Assembly (NCBI GenBank): GCA_963803265.1
Contig: CAWDLZ010000022.1
Coordinates: forward strand, 1-64,000
Length of the DNA stretch: 64,000 nucleotides
From: CAIKMD01 sp963803265
Lineage (GTDB): Bacteria > Pseudomonadota > Alphaproteobacteria > ATCC43930 > CGMCC-115725
Direction of reading: 5' to 3'
The position numbers were made by a program, and so were the translations under genes. The notes beneath the pieces are model-generated. The model was not told the origin of the DNA. It worked only from the letters and a program-made list of their open reading frames with translations, and did no database searches. Position 1 is the first letter of the stretch, and the number at the start of each line of letters is the position of its first letter. Shown here in pieces: positions 1 to 9,278 of this stretch.

Positions 1-56
1 GATCATTAGGCTCTTGACGTGAATTGCCGTCCCAATGCCGTCGGAACGCTAATTAG

Positions 57-1219
57 ATGAAAGTGGTGGTTTCCACCGTCGGCCGGTTTCATATGTTCGG
101 GCTTGCCCGAGAGCTCGAGAAGCACGGGTGTCTCGAGCGGATTTACAGCGGCTTTCCGTGGCGCGTGCTGGCGCGCGAATCGGTCTCGCGCGACAAGGTG
201 AAGACATTTCCGTGGATCAGGCCGGCTCTCATGGGCATGCGCTTTTTGCCGTTTCCGGTTTCGCGAAGGGTATATGAATTTCTCGATTATGCGTCTCTTG
301 CGAGCCAGGATCGCTACGTGGCTCATGATATGCCGGAATGCGATATCTTCGTCGGACATGAAGGTGTTGGGCTTCTTTCCGGGCCGGCAGCGAAGGCGAA
401 GGGTGCCTCCTATGTCTATGATAGCGGCACCACTCACCTTGGTTGGCGAGAACGGCTTCTGGACGAAGAATATGATCGCGTGGGTATCAAGCGCACCGTG
501 CACCGCGGTCTAACTTTCCATCGCTTGATCGACGATTATCAAATAGCCGATATGCTGGTCGTATCCTCCCACTTTGCAAAACGCTCTTTCGTCGCGAAGG
601 GTTTCGACGACAGAAAGATTGCGGTAATTCCTTACGGCGTCAATTTGGCCGCTTTTAATCCCGTCGATTCTCCGTCCGAGGATTTCTTCGACATATTGTT
701 TGTTGGCGCTCTTTCGGTGCGCAAAGGGGCGCATGACCTGTTCGCCGCTTTCGAGAAGCTCGATGTGCCGAACAAGCGGCTGACCCTTGCGGGCACGATC
801 GCCTCGGAGATCCGACGGGCCTTGAAGAAAGACTCGAAGACCCGCGCGTGCGGGCTCTCGGTCACGTTCCCAACCACGAGCTGAAGCATGTGATGAGTCG
901 AAGCCATGCTCTTGTTCTTCCGAGTGTGGAGGAGGGCTTGGCTCGGGTCCAGGTCGAAGCTCTAGCGTGCGGCTGTCCGGTAATAGCCACGACCAATACG
1001 GGCTCCGAAGATTTGTTCACGAATGGCGTCGAAGGCTATATCGTCCCCATCCGCAGTCCGGACATGATCGCCGATCGCCTCCATCGTCTCGCCGCCGATC
1101 CCGCCCGTCGTTTCGCGATGTCGCAAGCAGCGCTTCGCCGAGTCGAGGCGATTGGCGGATGGAGCGAGTACGGCGAAAAGATGGTTGCACTGTATAGAAA
1201 ACTGACGCGCCCCTCCTGA
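57..1219 (+). CDS. GT4-type glycosyltransferase, frameshifted
   Basis: This is a GT-B fold sugar transferase that probably adds one sugar to a surface glycan repeat unit in the cytoplasm. The N-terminal domain reads from the ATG at 57. The C-terminal nucleotide-sugar domain (FVGALSVRKG, then HVPNHELKHV, then PSVEEGL followed by EALACGCPVIAT) is split between two frames. The reading frame must change around 835-848, where the first frame runs to a stop at 882-884 and the second frame continues to 1219. All the expected blocks are present, about 385 residues in total, which is normal for the family, so the break could be a sequencing indel. It lies just upstream of a second glycosyltransferase on the same strand. 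The sugar and acceptor cannot be told. Confidence 0.8.
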
Positions 1220-1322
1220 TCTGATGACCTTCCTGGCGACGCGAGAAAAATCCCAGCTAACTGGCTAGCTTAATGCCCAAAACTGCGTTACCGATGAGGG
1301 GCTGAGCTCGCTAAAAGACGCA

Positions 1323-2444
1323 ATGGATCATCGCACGCATGTTCTCTTCATAACGCCGGGCCTAGGCGTCGGCGGCGCGGAAACACATTTGATCCGTTAT
1401 GCCAATGGCCTGGCGGCCAGAAACTATCGCGTCAGCGTAATTGTTACGGGCGCGCGAGATGAATTAAAGGGACTACTGCGGCAAGATGTTGGATGTTGGT
1501 TTCTCCGTTCGCACTTCCGTAATCCGCTTCTTTGGTGCCGGCTGGGCTTTATCGCCAAGGCAATGGCGCCGGATGTGACATTCGGCTGGTCGCTTTACCC
1601 AAACTTCGCTGCCGTCGTCACGACGTGGTTTTACCGGCCCAAAAAACTCGTAGTCGCCGAGCTCAACTATCCACCCGCCTTGCGGCGCGAGGCAGGACCG
1701 GTAAGATATCTGGCAATTAGGCTTTTGACGCGATGGCTGTTTCCGAGAGCCGATGTCGTTTCCGCTAACTCTCAGGGCGCGGTGTCCGTTCTTCAGCAAT
1801 GGGCTCCGAGAGCCCCGTCGTACCGGCGTATTTTTAATCCTCTCGATTTCGATCAGATCGACGAGCTTGCCAAACAGGGCAATCTTCCCGAGGCTATGGT
1901 TATTAATAGGGGCGAGGTTCTGATTCTCGCGCTCGGTCGCATCTTCTTGAAGCAAAAGGGATTCGACGAGCTTGTTCGTGCAGTTGCGCGGCTCAAAGAT
2001 TTGCCGCAATGGCGATTGGTCATCGTCGGCAGCGGACCAGACGAAAAGACGTTACGAAAACAGATAGCGGCCCAAGACCTTACGGATCGCATGCTCCTCC
2101 TCCCCGCTGTCGTCAATCCATTTCCTTTCTATAAGGCGGCGGATATCGTCGTCGTTCCCTCGCGCTACGAAGGTTTTCCCAACGTCCTATTCGAAGCCCT
2201 TGCACTCGGCAACGCCACCGTATCGACCGACTGCGATTGTGGCCCTCGGGAGATGACCGCGGGAGGGCGTTATGGACGTCTTGTCGCGGTCGATGACAAC
2301 GCCGGGATTGCCCAAGAATTAAGATCGCTGATCTTAAATCCCGCCGACCGTGCGACGCTTGGCTCTGAAGCGAAGAGATACATTCGCCGGGAATACTCGG
2401 AAGAGCGGGTTTTCAACGCGTTGGTCGCGTGTTTCGGGACGTAA
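1323..2444 (+). CDS. GT4-type glycosyltransferase
   Basis: This is a 373-residue GT-B glycosyltransferase. The N-terminus has the glycine-rich GLGVGGAETH motif typical of group 1 transferases. The C-terminal half carries LALGRIFLKQKGFDELV and the E-x7-E signature in PSRYEGFPNVLFEALALG that binds the nucleotide sugar. No signal peptide or membrane segment is seen, so it should be cytoplasmic or peripheral to the inner membrane. It lies 100 bp after another glycosyltransferase and before a methyltransferase in the same direction, consistent with a polysaccharide biosynthesis operon. Composition is less GC-rich than the core genes further right, which fits acquisition by transfer. The specific sugar donor is not predictable. 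Confidence 0.88.
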   Translation: MDHRTHVLFITPGLGVGGAETHLIRYANGLAARNYRVSVIVTGARDELKGLLRQDVGCWFLRSHFRNPLLWCRLGFIAKAMAPDVTFGWSLYPNFAAVVTTWFYRPKKLVVAELNYPPALRREAGPVRYLAIRLLTRWLFPRADVVSANSQGAVSVLQQWAPRAPSYRRIFNPLDFDQIDELAKQGNLPEAMVINRGEVLILALGRIFLKQKGFDELVRAVARLKDLPQWRLVIVGSGPDEKTLRKQIAAQDLTDRMLLLPAVVNPFPFYKAADIVVVPSRYEGFPNVLFEALALGNATVSTDCDCGPREMTAGGRYGRLVAVDDNAGIAQELRSLILNPADRATLGSEAKRYIRREYSEERVFNALVACFGT

Positions 2445-2645
2445 TGTGCGCTGGCCGAACGTTGAGCTCGGCGCCAACCAATAAAGTGACCGAAGCGGGC
2501 CGACCAGGTTCCGTCACCGAAATGGGCCCAGTCGGCCAGCTACGTTTTGGCAACTGCCTTTCGCCTTTCAGGTTTCCTAGCAGAATGCTACCGTTCACGC
2601 CGATCCTCGATCATCTCGGGAAGAGCGGTTTAAAGGAATCTCTCT
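2445..2645. other. Non-coding gap with a dispersed-repeat copy
   Basis: No convincing gene occupies this 200-bp gap between a glycosyltransferase and a methyltransferase. One frame stays open through it from 2429, but the translation has no family character, and a good ribosome-binding site (AAAGGA) sits ahead of the ATG at 2646. Bases 2556-2605 resemble bases 17857-17907 beside the tRNA-Glu gene (roughly three quarters identical by eye), so this may be a decayed mobile-element end. Confidence 0.5.
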
Positions 2646-3526
2646 ATGATCCCCGTTGCTGCAAAACGGGTTTTGAAACGCAACAGTCTTCTCGTGAAGA
2701 CTGTTCGCGCGCTCAGGGACTTTTATTCCGAAATCGACAGGAGGGGATTCGCACGAACTTCGAAATTATCGAGTGCTTACCCACTTTCTCTCCGAACTCG
2801 TCGGGATCGGTGCGCGCCAGATGCGCACTTGCCTTGCAAGCGGCTGAGCAAACTTTCCCTCTCATTTTGGCTCTGACGGAAAAAGTATCCGCAGTATCGC
2901 ACGCGCCCATTCCAATCGAAGTATTGTTTCCGCCTGAGAACAGCAGGAGTGCAACGGAGCAGCTCGCTGACCTTTTCAATCGATATGGCAGCGACAAGTC
3001 CTCGCAGCATAACTATCATCTTTTGTATGGATCGCTCTTATCGCCGATGCGGAACGAAGCTCTAAGAATCCTCGAAATCGGGCTCGGTACAAATAATGGC
3101 GACGTCGTGTCAACGATGGGCGCGACTGGCAAACCAGGCGCATCCCTGCGGGCGTTCCGTGACTTTCTCCCCAACGCTGCGATCTTCGGCGCCGACATCG
3201 ATAGACGCGTGCTTTTCATGGAAGAGAGGATAGAGACTTTCCACGTGGATCAAACACAGCGCAGATCATTCCACCAGTTGGCTGACGCCCTCGGACCGCT
3301 CGACCTCGTAATCGACGACGGGCTGCATTCACCAAACGCGAACATCGCGACCATGATCTTTGCGCTAGAAGCCCTCAAGCCCTTGGGAACTTTCATCGTC
3401 GAGGACATTGCAGCCGCTAGCATTCCGGTATGGCAGACGATTGCAGCGCTCTTGCCTATCGACTACCGCCCGACCCTTATTCAAGCCGCTAAGAGCTTCG
3501 TGTTCATGATCCAAAAGCCGCGTTAG
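2646..3526 (+). CDS. SAM-dependent methyltransferase, frameshifted
   Basis: This is a class I methyltransferase of the type found in sugar-modifying clusters. The C-terminal two thirds are clear: a block starting LFNRYGSDKSS, then motif I as ILEIGLGTNNGDVV, an acidic GADID block that would bind the ribose of SAM, LDLVIDDGLH, and a closing strand ending FMIQKPR. The start was put at 2646 because of the upstream AAAGGA. From there the protein reads MIPVAAKRVLKRNSLLVKTV and must change frame somewhere around 2770-2830 to join the methyltransferase body. An uninterrupted alternative from 2429 exists but its first 120 residues look non-coding. It probably methylates a sugar of the repeat unit; the target is unknown. 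Confidence 0.7.
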
Positions 3527-3708
3527 CATGTTTACCCACGCCGCCTTGTCGAGCCACATCGGTGTGTTGTCGCTGCCGCGGCACGGGTTTCGTTCGAGCA
3601 AGTCTCTAAGACTACCTCACTCGGACCTCTTGCCATGTTGATAAATGAATCAATTCGGTTCGGCACGCAATTAGAGCTGGCTCGGTTTGTTTGAACAGAT
3701 TTCCCGGA
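3527..3708. other. Left flank of the IS3 insertion, no gene seen
   Basis: The stretch between the methyltransferase stop and the left IS3 end is AT-richer than its surroundings and has only short frames. A 19-codon reading frame from 3635 is closed by TGA, so no N-terminal piece of the downstream methyltransferase could be recognised here. It could hold the original promoter of the gene now found after the insertion sequence. Confidence 0.4.
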
Positions 3709-3733
3709 TTGATAAGTGGAACATCTGCCGGGT

Positions 3734-4561
3734 TCAGGCTGCCGCGATCTGCGGCAGCCGGTTGAAGTAGGCCTGATCGGGCGTCTGCCGGTCAAGGCTC
3801 GAGTGGGGTCTCCGGCTATTGTAAAAGCCGAAGTAACTGCCGATCGATGCGCGGGCCTCGGATACAGTGTTGTAGGCCTTCAGATAAACCTCCTCGTATT
3901 TGACCGATCGCTACAGGCGCTCGACGAACACGTTGTCCCGCCACGATCCTTTGCCATCCATGCTGATGGCGATGCCGGCTTTGAGAAGAACGCCGGTGAA
4001 GTCGCCGCTGGTGAACTGGCTGCCTTGATCCGTATTGAAGATGTCGGGCTTGCCGTGACGGGCCAGGGCTTCATCCAGCGCCGCGATGCAGAACTCCGCT
4101 TCCATGGTGATCGACAGCCGCCAAGCGAGGACCCGGCGGCTGAACCAATCGACGACGGCGGCAAGATAGACGAAGCCGCGCGCCATTGGGATGTACGTGA
4201 TGTCCATGGCCCAGACCTGGTTCGGCCTGATGATCGGCAAGTTCCGCGGGAGATAGGGGTAAATCTTGTGTCCCGGTGCCGGCTTCGAGGTATTGGGCTT
4301 ACGATAAAGCGCCTCGATTCCCATGCGCTTCATCAGCGTCGCGACATGCCGACGGCCGATAACGACGCCCTCCGCGTTCAGGAGATCGCGCAGCATCCGG
4401 CTGCCCGCGAATGGCAATTCAAGATGCAGTTCGTCCATCCGGCGCATGACGGCGAGATCGGCCGCAGAAACCGCTCGGGGCAGGTAGTAGATGCTGCCTC
4501 GGCTGATATTCACGGCCTTCGCCTGTCTGCTGATCGACAGACCGTGCTGACGGTCGATCAT
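3734..4561 (-). pseudogene. IS3 OrfB transposase with in-frame amber stop
   Basis: OrfB should be 275 residues: an N-terminal HTH_21 region (LLNAEGVVIGRRHVATLMKR), then the rve integrase core with the DDE triad in MDITY, FNTDQGSQF and FVERL. The frame is closed by TAG at 3911-3913, directly after the glutamate block, at the place where relatives have a tryptophan (VERLW). After the stop the same frame continues for 58 codons with normal family sequence (RSVKYEEVYL, then GFYNSRRPHSSLD) and ends at 3734. A TGG to TAG change explains it. The copy should be inactive unless amber is suppressed. Confidence 0.88.
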
Positions 4562-4869
4562 CGCTTTGCGCTCAGCAAACCCGCCTTGCTGAGCGCTCCC
4601 TCTAAAAAATCGTTCTCCAGCGTCAACTCCCCAATCTTGGCATGGAGAGACTTCACATCGACGGGCGGCGCGTTCGATCCGGGCCGGGCTTCGGGGCCGA
4701 AAACCCCGGCAGCTCCTTCCAGCAGTTGCGCCTTCCACTGCGTGATCTGATTGGGGTGGACGTCGAACTGCTGTGCTAAATCGTCTAGCGTCAGCTCGCC
4801 CTTGATCGCGGCCAAAGCTACCTTCGATTTGAATGCCGGTGTGTGGTTCCGGCGCGGTCGTCTGCTCAT
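4558..4869 (-). CDS. IS3 OrfA transposase subunit
   Basis: This is a 103-residue DNA-binding protein of the IS3 family. It shows the helix-turn-helix block FKSKVALAAIKGELTLDDLA followed by QFDVHPNQITQWKAQLLEG and a C-terminal leucine-rich segment (LHAKIGELTLENDFLEGAL) that makes the coiled coil with OrfB. The start at 4869 is preceded by GGAGAGACG, better placed than the upstream Met at 4893. Its stop overlaps the OrfB start (ATGA). It should be intact, but its partner is truncated by an amber codon, so the element is unlikely to move by itself. Confidence 0.88.
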   Translation of the reverse strand: MSRRPRRNHTPAFKSKVALAAIKGELTLDDLAQQFDVHPNQITQWKAQLLEGAAGVFGPEARPGSNAPPVDVKSLHAKIGELTLENDFLEGALSKAGLLSAKR

Positions 4870-4995
4870 CGTCTCTCCTGTTGGGCCAGCCATCTTGGCT
4901 CCCGTCAGGCAGATACTCCACTTATCGACCTGCTCAGTTTTCCCGAGCCACCTCTATTATCCGCTCTCTGCGCGGAAGGCCATGGAATTTCGCCT

Positions 4996-5628
4996 ATGAT
5001 TGAACTTGGCTCTTCCACCGAGCGTTTCCGAACCGTCGTGCAACCCCACATCGAAGAAAATATCCACGCGCCACTCCGGCACAATCGCGTAAAAATAATA
5101 CACGTGGATCAAAAAAACGATCCGGGCATCGATATTAGCGGCGATTTATTTTCGTCAGCGACTCAGGAGCGGATAAAGCGCACCGGCTCACGGTGCATTC
5201 TTTGTTGCAATATATTCGAGCACGTAACCGATCAAAAGTCATTTGCGGCGCTTTGCGATGGCCTGCTCCTGCCGGGCGGCTATATTTTCGTCACAGTTCC
5301 GTTCAGCTATCCTTATCGCCTCGATCCGATTGACACTTACTTCAGACCGACGCCGGAGGAAATTAGCGCACTGTTCCCGAGCTACGCCATCGTGAACAGC
5401 ATCGTCCTTCATGAAGGTACACTGCTTAATGAATGGCTGCGGCACGATTGGCGGTACGTGCTAGTCGAAGCGGTTAGGACGCTTTATAGACCGCTCTATG
5501 TGCATAGAGGGCTTAGAGAATGGAAAAACCGTAACCACCGGCTTCTCTGGCTTTTCTCCGAATTCAAAGTATCGGCGGTGATACTCCGGAAGCCGCCATC
5601 GGGCATCTCGGTTAAGTCAGAGCCTTAA
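4996..5628 (+). CDS. Methyltransferase, 5' end probably lost to IS3
   Basis: This 210-residue product begins right at what would be SAM-binding motif I (MIELGSSTERFRT), followed by an acidic block (IIHVDQKNDPGIDI), the ILCCNIFEHVTD motif, and LLLPGGYIFVTVPFSYPYRLDP, typical of class I methyltransferases. Family members normally have 50 or more residues before motif I. The frame is open upstream back into the IS3 end at 4928 (LLSFPEPPLLSALCAEG), suggesting that the insertion separated the body from its promoter and N-terminus. It is probably inactive or poorly expressed. Its last 17 bases overlap the convergent acyltransferase gene. Confidence 0.65.
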   Translation: MIELGSSTERFRTVVQPHIEENIHAPLRHNRVKIIHVDQKNDPGIDISGDLFSSATQERIKRTGSRCILCCNIFEHVTDQKSFAALCDGLLLPGGYIFVTVPFSYPYRLDPIDTYFRPTPEEISALFPSYAIVNSIVLHEGTLLNEWLRHDWRYVLVEAVRTLYRPLYVHRGLREWKNRNHRLLWLFSEFKVSAVILRKPPSGISVKSEP

Positions 5629-6748
5629 AATAAGCCTGACCGAGCAGGAATCGCCGCAGCGCCTTGGTGTTGCTCTCCGTCAGTCTCGACCACGCGAAGG
5701 AATAGAGGAGCGCCGCCGCGACGATCGCGGAAAAAAGCGCGAACACATGAAGCGACGGCTCGGATCGCGTGCCCGGGGCGACTAACGAAACCGCCAGCAT
5801 CACTATGGGAAAGTGGAAGACATAAAGCGAAAAGGACGAGCTTGCGCCGAATTCGCAGATGCGCCTCAAGATGGCCGGATACTCGAATTGTCCCTTCAGC
5901 AACGCCGACACGATGAGCCCGAACGACAGCGCCACCAAGAAATCGGCCGGGACCCACGCCAAGCGAGCGTATCTAGACAGCAAAAGGCTGAAGCCGAAAG
6001 ACAAGCCCAGGGCCGCCAGAATGATCAGCGTTTTTCCTTTCCCAAGTTGCGGAAGAGCGCCCGGACGCGATGTCACAAGAAATACCCCTGCGCCCAGAAG
6101 CCAGTAGCAGAACCCGGCAAGAAGTTGAGAAAAGAGAATCATCGTGATCGTGATGACGCCCGCGGAAATCACCGATACCTTTCGACGCCACAACAGGAAG
6201 AAAATACCCGGAAACCAAATGTAATACCAAAATTCGTTGGCCAAGCTCCAAAGCGGCCCGTTGGAGCCAAGGGGCTTCACCCACAGCGTTTGCAAAAAGA
6301 GAACATTCCCGAGCGCGGTGACGGGATCGAGCGCATAGGCGACGTCCGAGATCGCCGAATGTGCGCCTTCCGTGCCAAAATAGAGCGGCGCCTTCAACCC
6401 GTATCGGCCGACAATGTCCAGCGCGGCTCCAGCCATGAGCGCGGGCACGAGGACGATCCAAAGCCGAGTAAGGCGATCGATCAAATACCAGCGCCAGGAC
6501 CAGCGGCCGTCGTCCGCACGGGTGACGACAAGACGCGATATCCAATAGCCGCTCAAGACGAAAAAAATAATCACCGCCTGATACCCAAAGCCCGTTAGCC
6601 CGTAAAAAATTGCCACCGGCCACGACATTCCGCCGTGAAAATCGACGAACAGAAGGTCGCGCACATGACCGATCAGCACTTCGAACGCCGCCAAGGCGCG
6701 CATCCCATTCATGAGATCATAGGTCGTCAGATTTTTGCGGTTGGCCAT
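5612..6748 (-). CDS. Acyltransferase family 3 membrane protein (OafA-like)
   Basis: This inner-membrane O-acyltransferase probably adds acetyl or another acyl group to a sugar of the polysaccharide. The 378-residue product starts at MANRKNLTTYDLMNGMRALAA, with the RxxA pattern and downstream histidine (IGHVRDLLFVDFHGG) typical of the family's first helix. About ten hydrophobic segments follow, among them AVIIFFVLSGYWISR and FWYYIWFPGIFFLLW. The start at 6748 was chosen over 6868 because the family motif begins only a few residues after it. The gene runs opposite to the methyltransferase it overlaps by 17 bp and in the same direction as the beta-helix gene pair upstream. Confidence 0.9.
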   Translation of the reverse strand: MANRKNLTTYDLMNGMRALAAFEVLIGHVRDLLFVDFHGGMSWPVAIFYGLTGFGYQAVIIFFVLSGYWISRLVVTRADDGRWSWRWYLIDRLTRLWIVLVPALMAGAALDIVGRYGLKAPLYFGTEGAHSAISDVAYALDPVTALGNVLFLQTLWVKPLGSNGPLWSLANEFWYYIWFPGIFFLLWRRKVSVISAGVITITMILFSQLLAGFCYWLLGAGVFLVTSRPGALPQLGKGKTLIILAALGLSFGFSLLLSRYARLAWVPADFLVALSFGLIVSALLKGQFEYPAILRRICEFGASSSFSLYVFHFPIVMLAVSLVAPGTRSEPSLHVFALFSAIVAAALLYSFAWSRLTESNTKALRRFLLGQAYFKALT

Positions 6749-6792
6749 GCTTGCGCTGATTTTTCGTGCGGCCAGGCTGTCGCCCGCCCCCT

Positions 6793-7110
6793 CTAAGCCT
6801 TCGGAAATTTCGCCTTGATCGCCGCAATGCGCTCGCGCATCGCCGCCATTTCCGCGCCGCCCTTCCACAGCGCGTCGAGCTGGTCGGGAACCGACGGATA
6901 CTCGGCGGCGCGGCGGCTTCGATAGTCGCTTGCGAGAATGAACCGGCCCTCGATCTCCTCGATGTCGAATTCGCCTTGCACCGCGTCATCCGGCAGCGGA
7001 TTCTTGGTCTCGACGATCGTCTTCGTTTCGGGATCGATGTGTCGCGTGACCGGGTCCCATGCGCCGATATGGATCACGATCCCCCGTTGCACGACGGCAA
7101 GGCGCCTCAT
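6793..7110 (-). CDS. Small phage-tail-like protein partnered with beta-helix gene
   Basis: The product is 105 residues, acidic, with no signal peptide. The C-terminal third (YPSVPDQLDALWKGG, then MRERIAAIKAKFPK) matches the pattern seen at the end of phage tail-fibre assembly and XkdW-like proteins, where a SVxDQLDAL block is followed by a helix. The ATG overlaps the stop of the upstream beta-helix gene as ATGA, so the two are translationally coupled. In phages such small proteins follow the tail-fibre or tailspike gene. Here it sits within a polysaccharide cluster with no other phage gene nearby. Its function is unknown; a chaperone or accessory role for the beta-helix protein is only an inference. 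Confidence 0.65.
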   Translation of the reverse strand: MRRLAVVQRGIVIHIGAWDPVTRHIDPETKTIVETKNPLPDDAVQGEFDIEEIEGRFILASDYRSRRAAEYPSVPDQLDALWKGGAEMAAMRERIAAIKAKFPKA

Positions 7111-8934
7111 TTCCTGACCCATCCCGTATTGCCGGTTCCGGTTTCCTTGACATAGAGAACGCCAGCCGAGTCGCCCGTATAGGATAGACAGAGCGAACCG
7201 GGGTTCGCCGTCACCGCGCCATTGGGCGCCCCTTTGTATTGGACGATAATCAGCGGCAAGGCGGGACCGGCAACCGTGTCGAAATAAAGCGGCGCGCCAA
7301 GATGCGCCCCCTCGGCGTCGATGTGAAAAAGGCGTGCTGAAGCCGCCGCCGCCGCGCGCGAATTTCCACATCGCCGCGGCTGTCGCGGCGGCTTTCCCGT
7401 TGTAATCCGCCATGATGGTCGTAAGGAACCCGGCGTTTCGCATGTCGAGAAGCTGGCCGCTATGGCTCGGCAGGTTCGACGTCGAGAAGTCGCAGCCCAC
7501 GAGATTGATCTGGCCGGGGACGAATTCGGCTCCCGCCGAGTAAACCGCGCCCGCGCAGCCGATCAATAGGATCGTTTGGCCGACGGCGTTGGAGAAATAC
7601 ATGCCGAACTCGGTGCTGTTGTCGCCGTTGGCGGCGCAGCCGATCATCGTCAGGCCGAACGCGGCGCCGAAATTGAAGGTGCGCGTGTAATGCGAATTGC
7701 CGGCAAAGCGCGGCACCATCGTGATGATGGCGGTGTTAAGGATTTCCGGCGTATCGAAGCCCGTCGTCGCCGGGCCTGTTTTGTTGATCGAGTCGGTCAG
7801 GATCATGTTGAAAGTCGAATACTGGACGCGAACGAGGCTCGATATGAGCTTGCCGTCGCCCGCCCCGCTCCCGTGGAAGAGTATGTCGTTCGCCACCAAG
7901 CCGCTCAAAATGCGGCTGGTGATCGCGGCAATGGTCCATGTTCCGCCGCCGGCCGTCGCTTGAAAATAGACCTGCTGCATGAGGATGCGGTCGGCCCAGG
8001 CATCCGGCAAGCCGAAGAGCTGCGTCGGGTCGTGACCGGCGTAAAGCCCGTCCGCGTAGTTGATCGACGCCTCGTAGCCGAAGCAGAGTCCGTATTTCGA
8101 ATGTACCGTGAAGTCGAAGCGCAGGCGCGACAGCTTCTGCTTCTCGCCGCGAACGATGCAGAGGCCCGCAGTGGTGAATCCGCGAAACTCGCAGTCTTCG
8201 ACCGCGACGTCGTGAAAGAGGCCGAAATCGAGCTGCGTCGTACCGCCTTCGAAACAAAGGCCTTGGATCGTCACGTCCTCGAGCTGAACGAGCGGCTTCG
8301 CCGTCACGAACGCCGCCGTGCGCGGGAGGAGGATCGCGCATTGCTGACCCTCGGGGCCGTTCATGCCGCGCATGCTGCCGTCGCCAACCACTTGGTTGCC
8401 TTGGTTGATCGGGACGGGCGTCGCCAACAGAAACCGGCCCGGCGGAACATGGACGGTCTGAAGAGCGGCGAGCGCGGCGGTGAAGGCTTCCGAATCGTCC
8501 GTCGCACCGTCGCCCTTCGCGCCGAACACCCTCACATTGGCGCGGTCAACGTTGACGGCATGCCACCGGCGGCCAGCTCCATCGACCCGGAGCGTGCCCG
8601 AATTGTCGGCGGCGGCGACATCCGATGCCTGGTAATAGAATCGCGCGCCGCCGCCGTCCCCTGGAGTGGTCCGCCCTGAAGTCTCCGCGACCGCGCCGTC
8701 ACCGAGCGCGATCGATGCAGGAAAGGCGCGAAGCAGCGCCGCCGTGGTCGCGAACTCGTACCTGGGACGCGAAGAGACGCCGCTCGCATCGGTCTCGGCG
8801 GAGGGCTTGTTGGCGGTTTGGGCGAGGGCCGGAGAGCCGGGATCGGCGGCACTCGCCGCGAACAACGCCGAGCCTGCCGCCAAAATCGATCTGCGGCTGG
8901 CGCCTTGATCGAAGGATTTCTTGAACGCGGCCAT
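7107..8934 (-). CDS. Tat-exported right-handed beta-helix protein, frameshifted
   Basis: The first 40 residues form a twin-arginine signal (ASRRSILAAGSALFAASAA) with a likely cleavage after PALA. Next comes a pectate-lyase-3/GH28-like region (VRVFGAKGDGATDDSEAFTAAL, then VHVPPGRFLL) and a long series of beta-helix coils to about residue 540. The frame then breaks in a GC-rich repeat near 7335-7360. In another frame the protein continues (LFHIDAEGAHLGAPLYF) and ends GVLYVKETGTGNTGWVRK, a typical tailspike ending, at the stop 7107-7109. It may bind, modify or cleave the exported polysaccharide. Enzyme activity cannot be shown from sequence, and the break may be an assembly error. Confidence 0.75.
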
Positions 8935-9278
8935 CGTGCGGTCTCCGTCTATTCGCCGAGCCTAAGCAACTGAACCACCTGCCGCAATTCCAGATGCGTC
9001 ACCGCGAAGAACGAGATTATCAATGAGCGAGAGGAAAAGATCTGGGCTTATCCGTTTGACGTGCATCCACACAATCCGCATTCCGGCATTCCAATAAAGA
9101 TTGCTTTCCGCCTTAGCCGTTTGTATTCACGAGCGTAGCGCGATTTTCGGCGCACCACGATTCTTTTGAAGTGTGACAAGGCTGATCCATCGCGTTCGTT
9201 ACGACGCTGATCGGGATTTTATTGGGTCGAGGGCTGGAGGTTGCGGGAAGGGTTCGGCGGGGCACATCGCCCCGTGGG
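8935..9278. other. Promoter side of beta-helix gene and left part of IS1380
   Basis: No gene was recognised. The part next to 8935 should carry the promoter of the minus-strand beta-helix gene. The stretch from about 9180 is likely the non-coding end of the IS1380-type element, whose exact terminus I could not fix because no clear inverted repeat was visible. Confidence 0.4.

Larger units (their letters stand above)
3709..4928 (-). mobile_element. IS3-family insertion sequence
   Basis: The element is about 1.2 kb with two overlapping reading frames on the minus strand (orfA and orfB joined by ATGA). Its ends are imperfect inverted repeats: the left end reads GATAAGTGGAACATCTGCC from about 3711 and the right end, read inward on the other strand, is GATAAGTGGAGTATCTGCC from about 4926. 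No clear target duplication could be seen next to the ends. It separates two methyltransferase genes of the polysaccharide cluster, and the gene to its right appears to have lost its 5' part. Confidence 0.88.

Noticed and set aside
2429..3526. A 365-residue methyltransferase starting at 2429
   Set aside because: The first 120 residues look non-coding and overlap the end of the previous gene. A ribosome-binding site and a plausible N-terminus at 2646 in another frame suggest a frameshift.
6793..8934. One 713-residue protein over the whole beta-helix region
   Set aside because: The frame is continuous only by chance: the middle (about residues 545-610) is nonsense, while another frame gives a proper C-terminus that ends with an ATGA overlap to the small downstream gene.
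6793..8934. A prophage or tailocin
   Set aside because: Only a tailspike-like and a tail-assembly-like gene are present, and the first has a Tat signal. No capsid, terminase, portal, sheath or lysis gene is in the window.
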